Assembly: GCA_020632635.1 (NCBI GenBank)
Contig: JACKFE010000002.1
Location: 620,001-684,000, forward strand
DNA from: Nitrospiraceae bacterium
Lineage (GTDB): Bacteria; Nitrospirota; Nitrospiria; Nitrospirales; UBA8639
Length of the DNA stretch: 64,000 nucleotides
Reading direction: 5' to 3'
Positions within the stretch are counted from its first letter, which is position 1. The number at the start of each line of letters is the position of its first letter. Under the pieces are notes generated by a model that was not told where the DNA came from, made no database searches, and saw only the letters and a program-made list of their open reading frames with translations. The position numbers and the translations under genes were made by a program. Positions 36,301-42,632 of this stretch are shown piece by piece.

Positions 36301-38907
36301 GATCTCCGAAAGCGAGGCCCCGCCCTGAGGCACCACCAGCACCCCGCGACCCGCCGAAGGGGTTTTCGATAATTTGGTCGTCACCCCGTTCTGCAACAAA
36401 TCGGCCAAGCCCTCGAACGCCTCCGGAAAATTCGCCAGATCCCCATGCTCACAATCCACATAGTAAGCCTTTTCCTTGAGTGCCTGAGGAATCCCCGTGG
36501 CCCAGGGCACCCGGCCGTCTCCTTCGGGCGTCGTGTGCACAAGAATCCGCCGATCCCGCTTGCCGGACGGATCAAGCCGAATATCATCCGGGGTGGCACC
36601 GGCGCGGCCCGCCACATAGATCATGCGAGCGGGATCAATCGGACTTCCTTGAATCGTTTTGATCACATCCTGGGCCTTGGCTAATTGCCCCGCATCCGGC
36701 GATGGCCAATAGATCCCCGCCGACTGCGACGACGCCACTTTGGCAAAGAACATCCCCCGGTCATCTTGATGATCATACGTACGGAGTTGCTGCCACGCTT
36801 CGGGGGTGAACACATCCAACGTGCCGCGATGCGGCAATAACTGCAACACCCCATCAAAGCGGGAGATGATTTCCAACAACGTGGATTGAGAATTTCGCAC
36901 GTCCAACAAATCCAACATGCGCACCAAGGGATCACGGCCCATCAACATGGCAGTGATGGCATGCGACCCGCCATTGGGCGTCCCCAACATAATGAACCGG
37001 GCTCCGGCCCGCTGACACAGACGATCCCAAACCTGGCGGCCCTCCTCCGTGGCGATCATCATGCGCACCACCAAGCCCCCCATGGAATGGGCTACAATCC
37101 TGACCGCCTGTTCGGAAGGCAGCGCTTCCAATGTCTCTTCCAAAGACTTCCGCAACGCCGCGGCGGACTCCGTGAGAGAGAGACGCCAATCATAGGCAAA
37201 AGGAATCACCTGGTGGGACTGGGAGAGATACTCCATCAAGGCGTGGTATCCGGAACCAATGGGTTTTTCGGGTCTCACATCGGCCGCGGTGACCTTCAGC
37301 TTCTTGAGGCCGCCCATGGCCAAATCCCACTTATCCAGCCAGACGCGATCGTCCCCCACCTTGAGATGGCTGCCCATCGTGCCGGGCAACACATACACCA
37401 CGGGGCGATCCAGTTGCAGCGCACGCTTCTGATAAGCCGTGGATCCAGTGACCTCGGCCTGCCGCCGTTCCAGCACATGAAACGAGGTCTCGGGCTCCTG
37501 CTCTTTCAGGGCGTCCAACAACCGATCCGCCGTCTCGGGATTCCGAAAATAATGGAAGTGATCCACATGCTTCCCGGTATCGATCCAATACCGCACAGTG
37601 CCCAAGCGCTCCGTGCCACCGAACATGGCCGACGTATTCACGACCAAATCATGATCTTCTCGATAAAACAGGTCCGTCACAAACGTTTTGAGCCGCCCCA
37701 CCAGCCCTTCCCCGGCCACATCCCCTCCCACAATATGCAGATCGGCCATCGTGCGCCGTCCCTGACGATTCAACACCCAGACCAAAGGAGAGTCGGGCAT
37801 CTGGGCCGCCAGCCCCGGCAGATCAATCGGATTCGTCCGATTCTTGACCACCCCTAACAACAGGGCGGAGAGACCGTCCACCACCGGGTTCCCCTTCAAC
37901 CCAGGGATAGCGTCCACCACATTCAACACCACAGACAGATACCGATCCAACCGGCCACTAGCCAAGGTGGTGCCTCGCGCGGGACAACCCACTCGCACAA
38001 ATCGTTCGACCACCAATTGCTTCTGTTGCAACACCTGCCCAAGTTCCGTCAATCGCTGACGATCCTCTTTCAGCGTCGGATGGGCAAACGCATTCAGGTC
38101 GTCTTCATCAAAGGGCATCCGGCCTTCCATCATACTGCGGCACAGTAACTCTCCCACCAAGCCCCCGCGGGAATGAGAGATCAGATGCAGCCGGGCCCCC
38201 TTCGGAAAGCACTGGGCCAATTCCAAGGCATTCGCAAGGGGACTCACGGACAAGGTGCGATGTTGAAACGCCAGGACCCGCTGAGGGTATTGCTTCAGGA
38301 GTGTGGCCATGCGCGGAGCCGAGCCGTCATCCCACAGCCCACTGAAACTGCCATCCGTCGAGGACGCCGTGCCATGGATCAACACCAGCCACGGCGTCTG
38401 CGTCGATTCCTTCTCCAACGACTTGACGCGGGTATAACCATGAGGCCCTTGGCCGGACAGCCGATACAGCCCCGGACCAGGAGTTAAGATCCCCTCCACC
38501 TTCGTTTTAATCAGATCCGTGGTCGCACCCACCGCATCTAGGCCAAAAATTTTCAGCCCTTTGATTACCCAATTGCCCACCATGCCCCGGCTGGGCGTCC
38601 CGATCGGCAACACCTGCGGCAGCTCGATTTCGTCCTCCGCCGCGCCTCGGGTGGGCTGCAATCCAAAATCCCGCTCCACATCGTCCGCCCGCACCCACAG
38701 TTTCAGCCCTTCCTCCAACTCCAGCTGAACCAAATCGTCCGGACTCAGGTCGTCAATCACCACAGGTGGTCGCCCGGCACGCGCCCGCTGAAGGGAGACG
38801 CGGCGCTTGAGCCTGACCAATTGACTCACACCGGAAGGAAAATCAGCGGGAGCGGATATCGAATCCCCCGCCTCAGCTTGTCCATGAATCACCAGACGTT
38901 TCATCAC
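33310..38907 (-). CDS. Giant CHAT-protease protein with two alpha/beta-hydrolase modules and TPR-like tail
   Basis: An 1865-residue protein. In order: hydrolase module 1 with 'LVLIHGT' (174-180) and nucleophile elbow 'SHSRGG' (S246); hydrolase module 2 (lecithin-cholesterol-acyltransferase-like, 'YVLPGTMGSHL') with 'AHSMGG' (S608); a middle part (about 895-1050) with 'VGLGMVGELTPGGL'; a CHAT domain with 'HCAAHG' (catalytic H1351) and 'LNCCYLG' (C1416 or C1417) plus 'GWAVDDQAA' and 'YGDPDYTF'; and a helical TPR/TRAF-binding-like tail from about 1540. No signal peptide. CHAT proteases are caspase-like and often act in defence or cell-death circuits; lipase-like modules could attack membranes. 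The target and trigger are not visible. It stands alone between the HD gene and a repeat-rich stretch. Confidence 0.85.
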   Translation of the reverse strand: MMKRLVIHGQAEAGDSISAPADFPSGVSQLVRLKRRVSLQRARAGRPPVVIDDLSPDDLVQLELEEGLKLWVRADDVERDFGLQPTRGAAEDEIELPQVLPIGTPSRGMVGNWVIKGLKIFGLDAVGATTDLIKTKVEGILTPGPGLYRLSGQGPHGYTRVKSLEKESTQTPWLVLIHGTASSTDGSFSGLWDDGSAPRMATLLKQYPQRVLAFQHRTLSVSPLANALELAQCFPKGARLHLISHSRGGLVGELLCRSMMEGRMPFDEDDLNAFAHPTLKEDRQRLTELGQVLQQKQLVVERFVRVGCPARGTTLASGRLDRYLSVVLNVVDAIPGLKGNPVVDGLSALLLGVVKNRTNPIDLPGLAAQMPDSPLVWVLNRQGRRTMADLHIVGGDVAGEGLVGRLKTFVTDLFYREDHDLVVNTSAMFGGTERLGTVRYWIDTGKHVDHFHYFRNPETADRLLDALKEQEPETSFHVLERRQAEVTGSTAYQKRALQLDRPVVYVLPGTMGSHLKVGDDRVWLDKWDLAMGGLKKLKVTAADVRPEKPIGSGYHALMEYLSQSHQVIPFAYDWRLSLTESAAALRKSLEETLEALPSEQAVRIVAHSMGGLVVRMMIATEEGRQVWDRLCQRAGARFIMLGTPNGGSHAITAMLMGRDPLVRMLDLLDVRNSQSTLLEIISRFDGVLQLLPHRGTLDVFTPEAWQQLRTYDHQDDRGMFFAKVASSQSAGIYWPSPDAGQLAKAQDVIKTIQGSPIDPARMIYVAGRAGATPDDIRLDPSGKRDRRILVHTTPEGDGRVPWATGIPQALKEKAYYVDCEHGDLANFPEAFEGLADLLQNGVTTKLSKTPSAGRGVLVVPQGGASLSEIYDGRVEMYPEEDDLMAAALGSSRTRQVKPLTPKVKVRVINDNLSRASSPVAVGHYAGDTIVSAEGYLDRQLQGRLRERLRLGLYPDTLNTSAVVLNDGVTSGSAKHPGAIVVGLGMVGELTPGGLTSTMADALTNYALKCVEAERTRRQGSLSGQVEAGRLSVSVTTLLIGTTGGGLTLPDSLQSILHGVLQANRRLAMLEQSDSAESDGKGKAGASFTVFIDSVDVVELYQDRAIQAAKALVDLGQSQDFREHLHIHETLVQGREGQLRAYYAEEQEWWQRLRIMTQEDGALKFEALTNRARAEVYLKPTQRALIERLLARGASSDQTNLDFSSTLFELLIPNRMKTYAPDHRDMVLVLDDESAAYPWELLYDRYDPNTRPMAVEAGMIRQLSVEQSQFREKVLHGTALNALVIGDPTSDTSSQDFPPLPGAAAEARDVATLIRQNGYREVIELVQADAYPEAILGALFQQPYRILHCAAHGVFEYQLDEETSQAAANLSARVQAKQDPCVKPKTVSGMVLGKGLFLTPAEIEQMRYVPELVFLNCCYLGKITAHDHASPVPFHRLASNLGTQLIRMGVRAVIAAGWAVDDQAANVFANTFYTEMFRNRPFGDAVTLARQAIFAQFGNSNTWGAYQCYGDPDYTFKPDPNNVKTDHRMVAPAELVIELASVARQAKTTKGKGEERLRQQLDDLKALTQPEWMESADVCAAFGKAYGELGLFEEAVQYYDKGRRAQPATATIDCLEQLANLKVRWALKQGLALSSSRMTTEDIAKRRSFMEAQINDAETVLDGLLGIHPTQERCALKGKVYKGKALLSHQPGLRSRALRAMHDWYGQGYDVGTKAKRSDTYYPLVNRLAAEIVLSWGLNPTRGAKGKRRKVSGIDTIENGLSELEQHAERLLNEGQSFWDWGLNADVLLLKALYAQTLTADDRDAIFNGYQEAQRREGSAREIDSVVENIRFFEVMLETTHASPAHSTLAESLKMLRDRLVPSKSE

Positions 38908-38964
38908 GCTCTCTCCTTCACAAAATTTCCATTACCCCACCAAAGAACGAGTCCTGCCGAAGGA

Positions 38965-39760
38965 CCGTTCACCCTGAGCCAGTCGAAGGGAGCCAGTCTC
39001 AAACTCCCATCCGTTCACCCTGAGCTTGTCGAAGGGAGCTTGTCGAAGGGAGTTCATCGAAGGACCCACTCCGCGTTCCATTCGTTTTCGCCATTACAAC
39101 AAATCCGACGAATAATTCCTACCCTTCGTATTCTCGGCCGGATCCTGGGCGCTGCGGTTTCCGCAGCAGTCGAAGGAAGCCAGTCTCAAACTCCCATCCG
39201 TTCACCCTGAGCCAGTCGAAGGGAGCCTGCCGAAGGGCCATCTATCCAGAACCCGCTACCGCATCCCAACCGTTCGCCCTGAGCCTGTCGAAGGGAGCCT
39301 GCCGAAGGGCAACCGGCAAATCCAGAGTAAATCGAATGACCGTTCGTCCTGAGCGAGTCGAAGGGCGAAGGACCATCCAATGAAGATAGCCTCAGAAATT
39401 CCTCGTCTTCTAGAAAAAACATGGAACAAAGAAGCCCGTTCCTCGACGGGCTCATGCTTCGACAAGCTCATACTTCGACAAGCTCAGCATGAGCGGGTGG
39501 TTCAATAGGGGTTGCCATCGGGTCTCTGAAGAGTGAACCGGCACGAGCGAGGAAATTTGTCGAGTTGCGGAATGATCTAGCGCAACAAGTCATGGCACGC
39601 CCGTTCACCCTTTTTCATTTCCGTTCGCCCTGAGCTTGTCGAAGGAAGCTCATCCAAGGAAACCGGTCGAAGGGCAATGGGCGATCCCTCCTGAGCCAAC
39701 CCCAGCCTCCTAGCCGTTCGCCCTGAGCTTGTCGAAGGGAGCTTGTCGAAGGACGAAGGA
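38965..39760. repeat. Cluster of REP-like repeats
   Basis: About eight copies of a short unit close to CCGTTCGCCCTGAGCTTGTC followed by GAAGGG, starting near 38965, 39011, 39198, 39270, 39340, 39457 (inverted), 39621 and 39714. Many are doubled by a further 'GCTTGTCGAAGG'. The half-sites CTTCGACAAGCTCAG and its complement are self-pairing. Spacing is irregular, so this is not a CRISPR. Apart from the repeats I see no gene in the 38908-39768 stretch. Similar elements are widely scattered in bacterial genomes; two more copies lie at 40211-40285. Confidence 0.85.
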
Positions 39761-39768
39761 CAAGCTTA

Positions 39769-40056
39769 TCAACCAGCCCCCCTGCCTTTAGCCAACCGGG
39801 CCACCTCCGCCCAATCCCCCCGCATCATGGCTTCTTTTTTCATTCGGCTCCAGCCTTTGATCTTTCGTTCACAAGCCAACGCCTCTTCCCGGGTTGAAAA
39901 CGCCTCGCTATACACCACGGTGACCGGACGTCGGGATGAGGTATACCCAGGCCATGTCCCGCTTTGGTGCTCCGCGACCCGCCGTTCAAGATCGTCAGTC
40001 TGCCCCGTGTAATAGGACCCGTCTGCACAGCGAAGTATGTAGACCCAAAAACTCAT
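39769..40056 (-). CDS. Small GIY-YIG nuclease-family protein
   Basis: About 95 residues from the ATG at 40056; five more codons are possible upstream. It is a single GIY-YIG domain: 'FWVYILRCADGSYYTGQTDDLERRVAEHQSG' carries the Y-I-L and Y-T-G elements, R in 'LERRV', and 'EREALACERKIKGWSR'-like 'STREEALACERKIKG' gives the conserved Glu. Single-domain proteins of this type cut DNA in a metal-dependent way, but cellular roles are mostly unknown. The gene sits inside a cluster of REP-like repeats; one copy ends 8 bases beyond its stop. That closeness could mean the gene and the repeats spread together. Confidence 0.88.
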   Translation of the reverse strand: MSFWVYILRCADGSYYTGQTDDLERRVAEHQSGTWPGYTSSRRPVTVVYSEAFSTREEALACERKIKGWSRMKKEAMMRGDWAEVARLAKGRGAG

Positions 40057-40210
40057 AGCACACCCATTCAAACTTTTAGGTTTGGGGTCGTCATATGTTT
40101 ATCAGCGGACATAGGGCCAACTTTCCCGAACCACCAATGGCTTCCTCTCCGTTCCTTCTGAGTTAATCGAACGACAAACCTACCTCATAAACCCACCGCC
40201 GAACACTAAT

Positions 40211-40285
40211 CCGTTCACCCTGAGCTTGTCGAAGGACAATCGGCAAATCCAGAGTAAATCGAATGACCGTTCGTCCTGAGCGGGT
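40211..40285. repeat. REP-like repeats abutting the avd relic
   Basis: Two more copies of the REP-like unit (near 40211 and 40266). A stretch of about 40 bases around GGCAAATCCAGAGTAAATCG at 40241 is duplicated almost exactly at 39313, so a larger block including a repeat was copied. The second copy ends about 35 bases from the point where the avd relic loses homology, suggesting repeat-linked rearrangement. Confidence 0.8.
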
Positions 40286-40321
40286 GGGTATACATGTTCT
40301 CCTATCCTTGCTTGTATAGAT

Positions 40322-40420
40322 GAAGCGGCGCGAACGCGGAAAGGTATCCAATTGTAGAATGAACCAGAGGAGGAGCAGCGCGTAACAGGACCGGACGACT
40401 TCCGTGAGGGAGAAGGGCAT
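40322..40420 (-). pseudogene. N-terminal relic of a second avd gene
   Basis: It encodes 33 residues that line up without gaps with the first 33 residues of the intact Avd at 42056-42415. The first part differs (MPFSLTEVVRSCYA against MSPSPVPQAVQACHE), then 'LLLWFILQLDTFPRSRRF' is identical. At DNA level the last 51 bases are identical to 42316-42366. Homology then stops and REP-like repeats begin. The upstream differences show it is a remnant of a distinct copy, not a fresh duplication of the whole gene. It suggests that two DGR cassettes once lay here in tandem. Confidence 0.75.
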
Positions 40421-40869
40421 CGTTGAGTTCTTCCTGCCCAGGTTGTGGGATATGTACTACCGGCTTTGACTCACTCTCCCTTTTTAGACAGAGGACTGAG
40501 GTGAGGATGAACGCGTCCAACTTGAAACCCAACGCGTTGGAACAATGGGTGATCTTTCCCCCCTCATCGTCACGTGTCGTTCTTCTTCGGAATCAACCTC
40601 CCCATCGGGAAGGAGAAATCAATACAGCATTGATCAGTCTCCCCTGCACACCGTGACGTTTCGGGGGAAAACCGCCTCACCGAACTCAAGCAGCGCTTGG
40701 GGCTGGCAGAGCCCTCCACCAGCCCCAATTCGCCTCACCCCAGGCTCTCTATTCGGCGTTCCCATGTGAATGAGAGGCCGGGAAGCAGGCTCATGGACAC
40801 CCGCTGGTCACACCTGATACATCCGTAGACGCATCAGCCCTGGACGCGGCCATAGGCCGTGCGGGCGGA
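40421..40869. other. Non-coding stretch downstream of the template repeat
   Basis: About 450 bases between the template repeat and the avd relic. No reading frame looks real on either strand. It may hold the 3' part of the template RNA and remnants of an older cassette. No terminator with a T-run was found. Confidence 0.4.
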
Positions 40870-40981
40870 CTGGGCCAAACGGAACCCGATGTTGTTGATC
40901 CGGGCGTCAGTCGTGTTCCTGTTCCGGTTCGATGTACGCAGATTCTCCGGTTTGTTGTTCCAGGAGCCGCCACGAATCATG
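40870..40981 (-). other. DGR template repeat (TR)
   Basis: 112 bases that align with the variable region at 42645-42759 with one 3-base gap. Read on the minus strand it would encode 'IRGGSWNNKPENLRT' followed by 'SNRNRNTTDARINNIGFR', a run dense in AAC (Asn) codons. That is the hallmark of a template repeat, where adenines become random bases in the copied cDNA. It starts by overlapping the stop codon of the reverse transcriptase. It has no start context of its own and would be transcribed as RNA. Strong family match: RGGSW...N.R...NIGFR is the C-type-lectin/FGE variable-region skeleton of DGR targets. Confidence 0.9.
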
Positions 40982-42059
40982 CGGGAACCGTCCTTTGGCC
41001 CGCTCCCCTCATAAACACAGCCTGGGAGAATAACACCCGTCGAAGACCGTCAGTGTCCGCATGCTTCGCATGGCCGATCCAACTCTGAGTCGACGCGAGA
41101 ACCTTGCTCCATGCCAACCGGCCGGCTCCATACGCCCGTGCCATTCGACGAAGCTTGCGGGCAAAGTGGTGTCCATTATCATTACGCAGCCGACGCCGCC
41201 GGGGATACACCACATAGCCGAGGAGATTTAGCCCGTGGGCTACATGCGTAATATGCGCCTTGTTGGGGTGAAGAATTAAGCGGTCAGTCGCCAGCCCATC
41301 ACGGACGGCTGCCCGAATGTCGGCCAAGCGCAACTTATCATGATCCAACACCACCATATCGTCCACATACCGCAGGTAAGGACGAATCTGTAACGCCTGT
41401 TTAATGAAATGATCAAGATCGTCCAGATACAGATTGGCAAAGAACTGACTGGTTAGATTGCCAATGGGAATCCCGACACAGCGGGTCAATGGCGTGAACA
41501 GGTCATCCCCTGGGAAGTAGCCACACGCGGAATCGGTGTGGGGTGAGCCATCAATAATCCGGTCTAGGAGGGCTAAGACCCTGGCATCTTTAATTCGTCG
41601 ACGAAGTTTTTCTTTGAGCCGATCATGATCGATCGACGGGAAGTAATGCCGAACGTCCATTTTTAACACATACCGGTAAGTCCGGCACCAGGCCTGATAC
41701 CGATCCACCGCCGCATGCACCCCCTTCCCCTGCCGACAAGCATAGGAGTCGGTAATAAACGTGCGGTCGAGCCTGGGCTCAATCAGTTGCATCACAGCAT
41801 GATGCACGACCCGGTCACGAAAAGGGGCCGCGGCAATCACCCGAGGCTTCCGGTCATAAATGGTAAAGAGCCGATACGTGCCAGGGTGATACGTTCCCGA
41901 CTGAAGGTCCCGTTGCAACCGCAACAATTCGGGTTCCAATTGCAGGCCAAATTCCGCGACTCCCGGCCGTCGGGCTTTGCCCCGCCGGGCCTTTCGGTAG
42001 GCGGCCAGAAGATTTTCAAAACTCACCAGCTGAGGCCACACATCTCCCAGCCGTTTCAT
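40977..42059 (-). CDS. DGR reverse transcriptase
   Basis: A 360-residue protein of DGR-RT length. Motifs: 'AAAPFRDRVVHHAV' (76-89), 'YVLKMDVRHYFPSID' with D135, the DGR-typical 'GIPIGNLTSQFFANLYLDDLD' split as IGNLTSQ (199-205), and 'YVDDMVVL' (231-238) with the catalytic pair D233-D234. The I/LGNxTSQ form, where retron and group II enzymes have other residues, marks the diversity-generating class. It makes error-prone cDNA at template adenines and acts with Avd. Its ATG overlaps the avd stop by 4 bases; its stop overlaps the template repeat. Confidence 0.95.
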   Translation of the reverse strand: MKRLGDVWPQLVSFENLLAAYRKARRGKARRPGVAEFGLQLEPELLRLQRDLQSGTYHPGTYRLFTIYDRKPRVIAAAPFRDRVVHHAVMQLIEPRLDRTFITDSYACRQGKGVHAAVDRYQAWCRTYRYVLKMDVRHYFPSIDHDRLKEKLRRRIKDARVLALLDRIIDGSPHTDSACGYFPGDDLFTPLTRCVGIPIGNLTSQFFANLYLDDLDHFIKQALQIRPYLRYVDDMVVLDHDKLRLADIRAAVRDGLATDRLILHPNKAHITHVAHGLNLLGYVVYPRRRRLRNDNGHHFARKLRRMARAYGAGRLAWSKVLASTQSWIGHAKHADTDGLRRVLFSQAVFMRGAGQRTVPA

Positions 42060-42415
42060 GACGAGGCCTCCATGGATTCCCGACTGCGGCGCCAGCCGCC
42101 GATCTGACGTCCCAAGTCATCCAGCAGCTTGGCGCCATGTTCGTATTTGCGAGTGGTCACCACTTTCAACTCATGCGCCACACGCCAGAGATGCCGCACC
42201 ACTTCCAGGCGAAGGTTGGCGTGAGACAACGCCTGGTCTTTCTGTCGGCTGTAGGCCGCTTCCACCAGCCGCTCCAAAACCTCCAGCACCCCGGCTTCCA
42301 TCCGTTCTCCCAGCGTGAAGCGGCGCGAACGCGGAAAGGTATCCAATTGTAGAATGAACCAGAGGAGCAGCTCATGACAGGCCTGCACAGCTTGCGGGAC
42401 AGGAGAGGGAGACAT
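42056..42415 (-). CDS. avd: DGR accessory protein Avd (four-helix bundle)
   Basis: A 119-residue, almost fully helical protein rich in Arg, Glu and Leu: 'ELLLWFILQLDTFPRSRRFTLG', 'VLEVLERLVEAAYSRQK', 'LRLEVVRHLWRVAHELKVV' and 'GAKLLDDLGRQIGGWRR'. This is the Avd/bAvd pattern (the 'four helix bundle protein' family). Avd forms a barrel-like pentamer, binds the template RNA and partners the reverse transcriptase. It is translationally coupled to the RT gene. Part of its 5' end is duplicated at 40321. Confidence 0.92.
   Translation of the reverse strand: MSPSPVPQAVQACHELLLWFILQLDTFPRSRRFTLGERMEAGVLEVLERLVEAAYSRQKDQALSHANLRLEVVRHLWRVAHELKVVTTRKYEHGAKLLDDLGRQIGGWRRSRESMEASS
42316..42366. repeat. 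51-bp direct repeat inside avd
   Basis: Identical to 40321-40371 for 51 bases, same orientation, 1995 bases apart. The two copies bracket the 3' two thirds of avd, the RT gene and the template repeat. Exact identity over 51 bases inside otherwise diverged avd starts suggests gene conversion or a deletion between tandem cassettes. Confidence 0.85.
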
Positions 42416-42484
42416 GAAATCCTCGCCGATCTTTCAGCCTAAATGGATAAGAACAGCCGACCTTCCGTTTCCTTCTTGCGTAGC

Positions 42485-42503
42485 GACGGGTCGATGACCC
42501 GTC
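42485..42503. other. GC-rich hairpin downstream of the DGR target
   Basis: GACGGGTC, loop GAT, GACCCGTC: a perfect 8-bp stem. It lies about 142 bases beyond the end of the variable region on the target strand, between target and avd. Well-studied DGRs need a GC-rich hairpin or cruciform shortly after the variable region, but those are a few bases away; this one is further. Confidence 0.45.
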
Positions 42504-42562
42504 GTCTTCGACCATATCGCCTCTGAAATCGTCAAACTATTTGGTGTCGCCCCCCCCAAGAC

Positions 42563-42583
42563 AGACGCCCCACCGGGGCGTCT
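42563..42583. other. GC-rich hairpin downstream of the variable region
   Basis: AGACGCCCC, loop ACC, GGGGCGTCT: a perfect 9-bp stem about 50 bases past the target stop and 62 past the variable region. No T-run follows on the target strand. It could be a weak terminator, a DGR target-recognition hairpin or a dispersed palindrome. Confidence 0.5.
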
Positions 42584-42632
42584 CTACAAGACATTCGGAA
42601 GAGAAAAGGGTAAAAGAATAAAGAGCCAAGGG

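Noticed and set aside
36886..37857. 323-codon plus-strand frame inside the CHAT gene
   Set aside because: Antisense shadow of a strong 1865-codon gene; His/Arg/Gly-rich composition and no domain.
38965..39760. Possible CRISPR array
   Set aside because: Repeats have irregular spacing, occur in both orientations, are self-pairing, and have no cas genes nearby; they fit REP-like elements.
40421..40869. A second template repeat or target remnant downstream of the DGR
   Set aside because: I looked for the RGGSW and NIGFR skeleton on both strands and found none besides the one at 40870-40981.
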